A stretch of 49,003 nt of DNA from contig RMBW01000185.1 of the NCBI GenBank assembly GCA_004009845.1, forward strand, positions 1 to 49,003, given 5' to 3'. Positions within the stretch are counted from its first letter, which is position 1. Each line of letters opens with the position of its first letter. This document shows, in pieces, positions 41,146 through 49,003 of this stretch. The translations under genes were made by a program, and so were the position numbers. This stretch comes from Davidsoniella eucalypti (Eukaryota > Ascomycota > Sordariomycetes > Microascales > Ceratocystidaceae). The notes under the pieces are model-generated. The model was not told the DNA's origin. It saw only the letters and a program-made list of their open reading frames with translations, and did no database searches.

Positions 41146-44100
41146 ATGGAAGACTTTGTCGAGCTTAACGAAGAACATCAACTACTTATTTGTCTCCCGT
41201 GTAAGGCAGCAATTCGCCCAGGAAAGAGCATCGAAACTCACTTTCGCCGCAAGCACAAAGTTAAAGGAGAGACTATCAAAAATATCATCGATTACTATGG
41301 CACTCAAGATTTAGCGGATCCGAAGGTGCATGCTCTCCCCCCCGATGGAAGTCCAGCTATCAAACGACTTGCTGTCCGCCGCGGATACAGTTGTTCTATG
41401 TGCCGATATCTCACAATATGCAAGGACAATATCACTCGCCACTGGAGAGACGTAGGGCATACATCTCTAGACCCCAAGTCGAAGATTGTACTATTACAGA
41501 CTTGGATGGACCGGAACTTTGCCCGATACTGGATTGTCAGCGATGGTGCAGCCAATTTTGGCACCGCGTTAGCTAAACAGACAAGCACCAACCCAATGGA
41601 GCTCATGTTAGCCGACTGTGAGGCCATGCTAGCTTCTGAGGATGCCGAACGACTTCGGATAGGAGACCTGAAGGAAGACATGGACCGAGACTCGTCGTGG
41701 GTGAAGAGGCTACAATGGGTAAAGCACTTTGAGTCGCGTGATTTGATAAAAATCTATGAGGCTGCCGAATGGATTCAAGCCAAGAATGCTAAAGCCCAGC
41801 AAGTCCACCAACAAACCGAACAGGCTGTGCATGAACGAAATATGCTGCTCCGTCTCGGGGAGAGCTTTGATCGTGAGATCCAACGATGCAGCTGGCGATT
41901 AGATAGTGTGCCAACCGAAACACTTCAATGGCTCGGCAGTATCATGACTACTGCTCCCAACGGAATGCCATTTGGATTGAAAGGCAAAGAAGCGTCGATG
42001 GTCAAATACCGAACTGTGGGACAACGATACTTGGGCTTGTGCTGGCGAGCACACCGCATTGGACGAGACGAGGCCATGAAGCAATTGGCTGTTAAGTTCA
42101 CGGATGAGCAGTGGAATCTGCTGTGCACTGTCGTACAGGAGCTTGAGAAGAGCATCAACATCAATCGAAATCATGTTAGATATCATCGGAACGAAGATCA
42201 TGACGACGAAGACGAAACTATAGACGAAACTATAGAAGACGGCCGACTTCATGATAATGTCTACAAGGAGCTTGACAGAGCTGTCTTTTCGTTCATGGTA
42301 GCTTCGATCAAGACTCTGGTTGGTGGGCACATATACTCGAGCTCGCTTCTGTGCTTCTGTGCAGCTCTAGGTATTCGCTTACAGCCGCTTGGTTATACTG
42401 AGCCGCACTTATATACTGGACTGTTGGCTGCTATCTTGTGGTGGTCAAGACTGTTTTTCCTTGAGTCCGTATTCGACAGCAAACCCCGGAGTAGCGACGA
42501 AGGTGATATTGAGTCGGTGAAGGAATTCCGGGAGCAGCATGCAGTTTGGATGTGCACTGGCTCATATACTGTCATCAGCACTATCATCGGCTGGATGGCA
42601 TACGGAAAGGGCTGGCGGTCACGCATGGGCGGACAGCCGTCTGTTCGTTGGGCTGAGGATGGCGAGTCTTTGTTTCATAATGGAGAACGTATCATGATCC
42701 AAGACTTCACAAGAGCGGCTAGAGAGCAGGTAGTTGAGGCACAGAACTTACTAGCTTTACTACTGGGAGACTCATGGCAAAAGATGAAGCCGAAGATTGA
42801 TCTTAAGCTGCTTGCTGATAACATGATCCGGCTTGGAGCCGGCCAGTCTTTCGCCACGAACACGAACAACAAATGGCTTGAGCCCGGACCATCTTTGGTG
42901 ATAAGGCAGCTGTCCACATCGATTTGGGATTCCAGCAGACATGTATTCAAAATAGATGGCACCAACCGCTGGCTACGCCGGCTCAGAATGTTCCGAGAGG
43001 TGCTCATGCTACTTGTCCATGTATGGGGTGGGTTACCCGGAAGAGGGCCGGAGCTTATGACGCTGCGTCACTGTGATTCATGGCAGCTGATGCGCAATGT
43101 GTTTGTGTTTGACGGACAAGTGATGATTGTCACGGATCGAGACAAGATGAAGGCCATCCGGGATAACTCACGCAAGGTTGCTCGGTTTCTGCCAGAGAAT
43201 ATTGGCCAAATGGTAGTGGCTTACATCGCTTGGCTGATCCCCGTGGAACGAGTACTCCGGTCTGAATGTAACTTGGCCAAGGCAAACAACGAGCAATTAG
43301 AGTTCATGTGGCACGACGGCAGCTCTACTGTATGGGATACGGACCGACTTAGTCAGAAGCTAGCACGGGTATTTCAGGCGGCTACCGGCGTGAGGTTAGG
43401 CGTGGGAAGATACCGCGTGGTGGCCATTGAGTTGGGCCGGCATATTCGCGGGCTTGTACTGAACCAGATCGAGACTCGTGTAGACGACGACGACGCAGAC
43501 GACGACGACATTGAAGTTGATCCAATCACCGGAGAACCAGTACACTGCGGCGGAAGCTGGAATATCATATGGGATCTTGCATCAACACATGGCAGCCGTG
43601 TTGCCCGACAACATTATGCGGTTCATATTGGATTCCCCGGCAAGCTACAGCCAGAGATGATTGCTTCATTCAAAGAGATCAGTCGGTTGTGGCATCAATT
43701 TCTCGAAGGAGACGAGTCCCAGAACGGGAAACGGAAGCGACCAGATCAAGAAGCCGAGTGTGAGACCAAACGCCAGACCGACACAAGCAGCAAAAAGCGG
43801 ATCCGGTACAAGTTGCCGTTAAGGACGGCAAACGTCAGCGTGGACCAAGAGATGCAGACCGGCTTGCGCACTTTGCTTGGACCCGATGCGACATGGCGCA
43901 GCGCCGAGCAACGAGAAAGCATGCGGGAGATACTGGCTCTACAGGATGGTGAGTCACTCATCAGCGTACTCCCAACTGGAGCCGGTAAGAGCATCTTGTT
44001 CATGCTACCGGCTACTATGCAAAGCGGCGGAGTCAGCATAGTAGTCGTCCCATTTGTAGCGCTCATGGAGGATCTATTTACTCGAGCAGTGGCTATGGGA

Positions 44101-45735
44101 GTTGACTGCATCCGTTTCGAATCGTCTTTGCATGCTGGGCGAGAGGGTCTACCGCGAGCAGCCCGGCTGGTGATAGTGAGCGCCGATACCATCACCGCGG
44201 GAGATTTTTCTGCTTATGCAGACGGATTGCTATGTACTGGCTTGCTTCAACGGATTTTTATTGACGAATGCCATACCATCATCATGGATATTGGGTACCG
44301 AGGAAAGCTAGGTGAACTGAAGAGCTTGAACCGGTATAACTGTCCGTTGATATTGCTGACGGCCACACTGCCGACGGTTCTCGAGGATTGGTTCCGAAAG
44401 CAGATGCTGGTGGAGGCTGCTGTAACAATCCGGGCCCGTACCACGAAGCTTAATTGTCGGTATAAAGTTGATCAAGTCAAGCCCGGCGGCTATGCAGTCG
44501 AGAAAAGAGTCATAGAGATCGTCAAACCGCTTTCGACATCGATGTCTGGTCGGCAGAAGGGAGTGATTTATTGCCGTTCTAGAGCAAAGTGCGAGTTTCT
44601 AGCCAAGCAGCTGGGCTGTGACTTCTACCATAGCTTCATGGAGAATAGCAAGCGTGAAGAGGCTCTGTCAAAGTGGGTGGAGGGTCGCGGACATCGTTGG
44701 ATCTCAGCCACGACAAGTTTGGGTACGGGTATTGATGTTGAAGGAATCACAGTAGTGATTCATGCGGAGCAGCCATATGGGCTTGTGGATTTTGTGCAGC
44801 AGACAGGACGAGGAGGTCGACGGCCAGGTGATGTAGTGCAGTCGATCATTGTGTACAATGGGAAGCCGAGTTGGGAGAAGGAGCATAGTAGCTTTATTGA
44901 ACAGGCCAACCGAGCTGAGATGGAGTCATTTGTTTCAACAAGTGAGTGTCGTCGGAAGATCATTGGTCGTTTCATGGATGGCATTACAGATGAGTCATGT
45001 AATGACATTGTTGGTGCTGAGCTGTGTGATATATGCCAGGTACAAGTACAAGCGGCGGCAGCGATAGCGGCAGCAGCAGTGGCTACACCACAGACTACTG
45101 CAGTAGATCTTGGCATCAGCGAAACAAGCCAGACTACTGCGGTAAATCTTAGCAACGATAAAGCGAATCGACAACAGGCGATGGCCCAAGTGGATGATAG
45201 ATGGATGCGGTTCGGGAAAGAGGAAGGAGAAAGTGCCCATGCGTTATTCCGTTGGCTAGATGAGGTTGGAGAAGAATGCACCAGCTGTCACGTCCAAAGT
45301 CAGTTTTACAAAAGATTAACTGGAATAAGCCAAGATGCTATGAGACATGCTTCCCAAGGAGTTTCGGAGTGTACGAAACGTTGGACAGGAGTGGAATATG
45401 ATTCTGCTCGAAAGAAGATCAGATTTGCACAATTCTCTTGCTGTTTCACTTGCAAACTCCCACTTGACTGGTGTGAGCTGACGAAGGTGAAAGCAGGTAA
45501 GGGCTTTCGCTGTGGACATATAGACAAAGTGCTGCCGGTAGTTTTGATGGCGATTAAAAACCAAAAAATTCAGAATTTAGCCAAGAAGGAGTTTGACATT
45601 GATGTCAAGGAGATTGACTTTTATAAATGGCTAGGAGAACGGCGTCAGTTCCATGATACACAAGGGACAAACATGCTTGCGCTGTGGGAGGCAATTATCA
45701 TGGAGGCATACAAAGATGAGTTTTTTAAAATTTAG
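41146..45735 (+). CDS. Telomere-linked RecQ-type helicase with zinc fingers and recombinase-like region
   Basis: 1,529 residues, one exon, no lesion. N terminus: two Cys2His2-type fingers (C16, C19, H32, H37; C83, C86, H99, H105), like the DUF3505 family of fungal proteins. Middle (about 400-830): a region with GLPGRGPELMTLRH (R633, E636), VTDRDKMK, YIAWLIP, GRYRVVAIELGRHI and THGSRVARQHYAV (H815, Y824), which resembles a divergent tyrosine recombinase. This part is inference. Helicase: Walker A PTGAGKS (943-949), DECH (1040-1043), TAT (1072-1074), CRSRAKCEFLA and QQTGRGGR (1218-1225), the RecQ order of motifs. C terminus: CDIC, CTSC, FSCCFTCKLPLDWC and CGH, a Cys-rich region seen in telomere-linked helicases. 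RecQ helicases unwind DNA 3' to 5'. This class sits next to telomeres in many fungi and can be induced when telomeres erode. It is transcribed toward the telomere and ends 3.3 kb from it. Confidence 0.92.
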   Translation: MEDFVELNEEHQLLICLPCKAAIRPGKSIETHFRRKHKVKGETIKNIIDYYGTQDLADPKVHALPPDGSPAIKRLAVRRGYSCSMCRYLTICKDNITRHWRDVGHTSLDPKSKIVLLQTWMDRNFARYWIVSDGAANFGTALAKQTSTNPMELMLADCEAMLASEDAERLRIGDLKEDMDRDSSWVKRLQWVKHFESRDLIKIYEAAEWIQAKNAKAQQVHQQTEQAVHERNMLLRLGESFDREIQRCSWRLDSVPTETLQWLGSIMTTAPNGMPFGLKGKEASMVKYRTVGQRYLGLCWRAHRIGRDEAMKQLAVKFTDEQWNLLCTVVQELEKSININRNHVRYHRNEDHDDEDETIDETIEDGRLHDNVYKELDRAVFSFMVASIKTLVGGHIYSSSLLCFCAALGIRLQPLGYTEPHLYTGLLAAILWWSRLFFLESVFDSKPRSSDEGDIESVKEFREQHAVWMCTGSYTVISTIIGWMAYGKGWRSRMGGQPSVRWAEDGESLFHNGERIMIQDFTRAAREQVVEAQNLLALLLGDSWQKMKPKIDLKLLADNMIRLGAGQSFATNTNNKWLEPGPSLVIRQLSTSIWDSSRHVFKIDGTNRWLRRLRMFREVLMLLVHVWGGLPGRGPELMTLRHCDSWQLMRNVFVFDGQVMIVTDRDKMKAIRDNSRKVARFLPENIGQMVVAYIAWLIPVERVLRSECNLAKANNEQLEFMWHDGSSTVWDTDRLSQKLARVFQAATGVRLGVGRYRVVAIELGRHIRGLVLNQIETRVDDDDADDDDIEVDPITGEPVHCGGSWNIIWDLASTHGSRVARQHYAVHIGFPGKLQPEMIASFKEISRLWHQFLEGDESQNGKRKRPDQEAECETKRQTDTSSKKRIRYKLPLRTANVSVDQEMQTGLRTLLGPDATWRSAEQRESMREILALQDGESLISVLPTGAGKSILFMLPATMQSGGVSIVVVPFVALMEDLFTRAVAMGVDCIRFESSLHAGREGLPRAARLVIVSADTITAGDFSAYADGLLCTGLLQRIFIDECHTIIMDIGYRGKLGELKSLNRYNCPLILLTATLPTVLEDWFRKQMLVEAAVTIRARTTKLNCRYKVDQVKPGGYAVEKRVIEIVKPLSTSMSGRQKGVIYCRSRAKCEFLAKQLGCDFYHSFMENSKREEALSKWVEGRGHRWISATTSLGTGIDVEGITVVIHAEQPYGLVDFVQQTGRGGRRPGDVVQSIIVYNGKPSWEKEHSSFIEQANRAEMESFVSTSECRRKIIGRFMDGITDESCNDIVGAELCDICQVQVQAAAAIAAAAVATPQTTAVDLGISETSQTTAVNLSNDKANRQQAMAQVDDRWMRFGKEEGESAHALFRWLDEVGEECTSCHVQSQFYKRLTGISQDAMRHASQGVSECTKRWTGVEYDSARKKIRFAQFSCCFTCKLPLDWCELTKVKAGKGFRCGHIDKVLPVVLMAIKNQKIQNLAKKEFDIDVKEIDFYKWLGERRQFHDTQGTNMLALWEAIIMEAYKDEFFKI

Positions 45736-45944
45736 TACTAAGGATGATTTTATGTATTAATAATGTATAGTATTAAGTATCCAGAGAGCAATGATGTCAT
45801 GTAACTTCTTTATAGTTTTCGGAAATATAGGTTTATGGTTGTTGAAGATTAGAATGTAACTACATTGAGTGCATAGTAAGGCTAAATAGCAATTAGTATG
45901 GGAGGCAGAAATGATTGTTAGGATTGGTGGATAATTGTAAATTT
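45736..45944. other. 3' flank of the helicase gene
   Basis: AT-rich. A terminator or polyadenylation site is likely, but no specific signal can be assigned. Confidence 0.4.
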
Positions 45945-46339
45945 ATAGTGGTGAAATTTGAAATAAAAGAACGAAACTTAGTGTACAATATTGGTGCTAT
46001 GATTTAAATGTATCAATGACATGAAGGCTAAACCCAGCATTAGGGCACTAAAATAGGGCAGCATAGTTAATTAACAGGCTGGTGTATGTTATGAACTAAG
46101 ACAGATAATCAGGTTATAGACATTGTAAGAAATATAGATTGATTGATTGTGATGCAATAGTAGGTTGAGTTTAGAAAATGAAACTGAAAAGATTATCATT
46201 CGATAGGGATATTACAAAATAGATGTTGTTATGAGTAAAAAAATAAGAGACTCGTAAAAGAATAGTTAATGGAACAATAGAGAATAAGATAACTAAAATA
46301 CTTTAATCAGAAGAAAGGTACAATGTAAGTATATTGGCA

Positions 46340-46395
46340 AAATCTTCATAGCTCTATAACTCCATAAGATAAATGAATTAAAAAATAAAAATAAA
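46340..46395 (+). mobile_element. Micro-LINE insertion (d), 56 bp with 13-bp TSD
   Basis: LINE tail (ATCTTCATAGCTCTATAAC and on) plus an A-rich tail. Flanks are AAGTATATTGGCA at 46327-46339 and 46396-46408. The second tandem unit is empty at 47004-47023. Confidence 0.95.
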
Positions 46396-46783
46396 AAGTA
46401 TATTGGCAGGGCCATTAAATAAGATAGACATCAAATTCTGAGCAAGTTTAGTGCACAATTTTGCTAGGTTTAAGTTACGATTATGATGTAAAGCTTCAGT
46501 CAACATCTCAAATGCTACTTCTTACAACCAAAGAGTAGCATGAGCCAAGCTGAAAATATGTACTTAAAGCTATAGCCAGTTTTTTATAGTTCTTTATGGC
46601 GGTGAATTTTGAAATTTAGTGAATAAGATTGGTGCTATGATATAAATGTATGAATGGCATAAAGGCTAACGTCAGCATTAGGGCAGTATAGTTAATTAAT
46701 AGGCCAGTGTGTTTTGTGAATCAAGGTAGACAATTAGGTTATAGAGATTGTATGAAATATAGATTGTTTGGTTGTGATGTGAT

Positions 46784-46821
46784 TTTTTTTGATTCATTAA
46801 TCTTAGAGGGATGCGGATTAT
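46784..46821 (-). mobile_element. Micro-LINE insertion (e), 38 bp
   Basis: A T-run, then GATTCATTAATCTTAG: only about 16-20 bases of LINE tail plus about 15 bases of unknown origin. Flanks are GTTGTGATGTGAT and GTTGTGATATGAT (46771-46783, 46822-46834). The first tandem unit near 46142 is empty. Confidence 0.8.
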
Positions 46822-47190
46822 GTTGTGATATGATATAGTTGGTTGAGTTTAGAAATCAAATTGAAAAGAGTATCATTTGATAGGGCTATTACAGAATAGA
46901 TGTTGTATGAGTATAAAAGCAAGAGACTTGTAAAATCATAGTTAATTTAACAATAGAAAATAAGATAACTAGAATAATTTAATTAAGAAGAAAGGTATGC
47001 TGATGTAAGTACATTGATTGGACCATTAAATAAGACAAACATCAAATTTTGAGCAAATTTAGGGTTAAGTCACGATGATGATGTAAAGCTTCAATTAGCA
47101 TCTCAAATATTAGTTCTTACAAGCAAAGAGTAGCATTAGCAAAGCTAGAAATATTTACTTCAAAAGCTATAACCAAGTTTTTTATAGCTC

Positions 47191-48358
47191 AAAGAGGGGC
47201 GCATAGTATGCTAATTTAGGAAAAGAATGGCAATAGAACAACATCAAGTACTATCCAAAGGGGGATTTTGATCAAGGTATCAAGAAGAGTAATGTGATAT
47301 GAACGGACTACATTCTATCAGGAGTACAGAGTAGTGATAGCTTGGTATCATTTGTAATAATGATAGATACATAAATATAGACAATATCGAAGGTAAAGGT
47401 GGACAGTTTGATTTTAGGGTATAATCAATTTTTAAGGGTTCAGGTAATATTAGCGGGGAGAAATAAGCTGAAACAAGATATTAAACAGGCTGTTAGGACG
47501 CTAGAAGAGGCCATCAGTGGTTTTAAGAAATGCTATATGGCTGAATTAGTGTTCGCTGATTTAGAAATGAAGTAACTATAAATAAGCTCAAGTTAAACAT
47601 CTTGATAGCTCTATAGTCCCATAAGATTACTGAATTAAATAGAAAAAAAAACCCCAATTTTAAAAGTCGAATTTAATATTGGTAAAGTTGTAAGCGAAAA
47701 GATTGGTTGCATGAAGTAATTCATAATCGTAGTATACTATATATTTATTGGGATTTCTACTATATAGAGCAGGTAATTAGGTGCAATAGAGAAGGTTAGT
47801 CAATAAAATTGAAAATAATAGTTAGCCAAACAAGATAATATAACAAGCAGATTTAATATATTACCGGGCATTACAGCACAATTGGCAGGACAGACACTCA
47901 CTTGCTATGTCTATATATAATAATAGTTAATGCTATTGAGAATGGAAATAAAATAATTCGGTAGGATAAAGGTAGTGTTTGTAAGTATTACTGTGTATTT
48001 CAATTAGGTTTTTTAGTTGTAAGAAGAACCACAAGACTAATATGGCAGTTCAAATTATCAACAACTTTAGGTACTTGTACCATTAGAATAGCATGATATT
48101 AGGTGGTTGGGATTTATAGTTTACATGATTGATAAAACAACAAGTGACACAGTTGGTGTTTTAATATTAAACTTACATAGTAATTACTTTCTGTAGTATC
48201 GGCAGGATATATTGATAACTACATGATTCCCGAGTTACAAAGCAAGTTGAGATGGTGGCTAAAATATAAGAGCAAAGACCAAGATTATTGAGAGAATGTT
48301 CTACATAGACAAGTAAGAAGAATGGTAGTAGTATAATCAGCAATTATCAATGGCTTCG
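47191..48358 (+). repeat. Terminal subtelomeric repeat (homologous to S1-S3)
   Basis: 47225-47590 aligns with 33241-33660, and 47700-48350 aligns with 19540-20210, 31400-32090 and 33780-34440. Includes the older micro-LINE at 47599-47651. No genes. Confidence 0.85.
47599..47651 (+). mobile_element. Micro-LINE insertion (b), second copy
   Basis: ATCTTGATAGCTCTATAGTC, then GATTACTGAATT and an A-rich tail. It lies at the position homologous to 33669-33718 and was inherited by duplication, not inserted independently. Confidence 0.7.
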
Positions 48359-48382
48359 TTAGTTAGGGTTAGGGTTAGGGTT
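48359..48382 (+). repeat. Interstitial telomeric repeat
   Basis: TTAG followed by three TTAGGG units and TT, in the orientation of the chromosome end 0.6 kb away. In S1, S2 and S3 the same position has ordinary sequence of about the same length, so the repeat replaced it. Confidence 0.92.
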
Positions 48383-48961
48383 TAAAGTTAGGTTGCATTG
48401 TAGGGAAATGCCATAATGTCAGATGTATAATATGGGCAGGAATATAGAGATGGTAAACTTCTAACGTGATGTTAGCATTAAGGTCAAAGATTGTAGAGGC
48501 AAAACATTAACAGTAGGTTGTCAGAAAAGATTTAACAAACGATAGGCTGTGTTATTGAGTATCAAGAGAAGAGTAGATTGGTTAATTAACAGAGAAAGAG
48601 TTATGAATAAGTAACAACCGCAAATTAGGCGATTGGGAAATGATTGTATAATCAGACACAGTGAAGTATAGTTCTTTAGATAGTACAAATGTTGGCTAAG
48701 CTTATCAAAGAACTGAATTTTTTGTCAGCTAGTTAGATAGGACTATTGGTTGAGTGTCCAGCGGGGTAAAGTATATCCAGTGGGGTAAAGTATGTCCAGC
48801 GGGTAAAGTATGTCCAGCGGGGTAAAATATATGAATGTCAACCCCGCTGTAGCTATATATGTTAGAGCTAGCAAGCGAAAGCTATGACTTGATGCACTTA
48901 GCAACGCAATAGTTTATAGTCAGTAAGCAAGATATTATTTCTTATTGTACTACAATTTTAT
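48383..48961 (+). repeat. Terminal subtelomeric repeat, distal part
   Basis: Aligns with 20240-20745 and 32130-32489. It includes about four tandem units of roughly 20 bp (GTCCAGCGGGGTAAAGTAT and variants, 48755-48836), where S1 and S2 have one unit. Confidence 0.85.
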
Positions 48962-48994
48962 TTTTAATTCATTAATCTTATAGAACTATAGAGC
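48962..48994 (-). mobile_element. Micro-LINE fragment (f) at the chromosome end
   Basis: A T-rich tract, then TTAATTCATTAATC and ATAGAACTATAGAGCT, the reverse of the LINE tail, running directly into telomeric repeat. The A-tail faces the chromosome and the truncated 5' end faces the telomere. Confidence 0.85.
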
Positions 48995-49003
48995 TAGGGT
49001 TAG
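48995..49003 (+). repeat. Telomeric repeat at the window edge
   Basis: TAGGGTTAG, one and a half TTAGGG units in the G-rich-toward-end orientation. It is cut by the end of the window. Together with the subtelomeric context it suggests the true chromosome end, but nine bases alone would not prove it. Confidence 0.7.

Larger units (their letters stand above)
45945..47190 (+). repeat. Diverged tandem duplication, unit about 0.65 kb
   Basis: 45945-46595 and 46597-47190 are homologous head-to-tail copies, sharing for example GGTGCTATGAT, the GTTAATTAA region, TGATAGGG-type stretches and AGCTTCA near the end. Each copy carries its own micro-LINE insertion, absent from the other. Non-coding. Confidence 0.82.

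Overview
The window looks like the end of a chromosome from a filamentous fungus, most likely a Pezizomycotina ascomycete. Four things point there: TTAGGG-type repeats at the right edge in the orientation of a right-hand chromosome end; an intact single-exon telomere-linked RecQ-type helicase gene 3.3 kb from that edge; Tad-like non-LTR retrotransposons and Tf1/sushi-type chromoviruses; and a decayed secreted intradiol dioxygenase gene with a short intron. I cannot name the species. The only clearly intact host-type gene is the helicase at 41146-45735. Almost everything else is mobile DNA, subtelomeric repeat or gene remains.

Layout. 1-18483 is a nest of retrotransposons. A decayed Gypsy pol (1-1998, +) is hit by a LINE (1999-11475, -), which is hit by a nearly complete Gypsy element B (4105-10645, -; LTRs 179 bp, TSD TGGTC). 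After a 671-bp assembly gap, Gypsy element F (12147-, +) is hit by Gypsy C (13576-, +), which is hit by Gypsy D (15350-18483, -). D stops abruptly at the first subtelomeric block.

18484-40035 holds three subtelomeric blocks. S1 (18484-about 20640) and S2 (30156-32489) are near-identical. S3 (32490-34509 plus 39736-about 40035) is a diverged copy that lacks the helicase gene. Between S1 and S2 lies AT-rich decayed DNA with four solo LTRs counted across the S1-S2 interval and S2, a 0.55-kb inverted repeat, a 14-bp minisatellite and the dioxygenase pseudogene. S3 is interrupted by a full-length LINE E (34522-39723, 12-bp TSD), which itself carries a solo LTR.

40036-49003 is the terminal block: helicase gene, a diverged tandem duplication of about 0.65 kb, subtelomeric repeat with an interstitial telomeric tract, a short minisatellite, then a LINE-tail fragment joined directly to TTAGGG repeat.

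The main findings: (1) the helicase has N-terminal paired zinc fingers and a central region that resembles a divergent tyrosine recombinase; (2) LINE-tail insertions of only about 30-60 bp, several with clear target duplications and empty paralogous sites, litter the subtelomere, and one sits at the chromosome end in the orientation expected if it was primed from the chromosome's own 3' end; (3) the Gypsy elements carry Tf1-style self-priming sites that covary between families, plus a tandem array of leader hairpins with compensatory changes; (4) their Gag has an unusual hydrophobic, cysteine/histidine-bearing N-terminal module; (5) an 18-bp motif marks the start of all three internal subtelomeric blocks.
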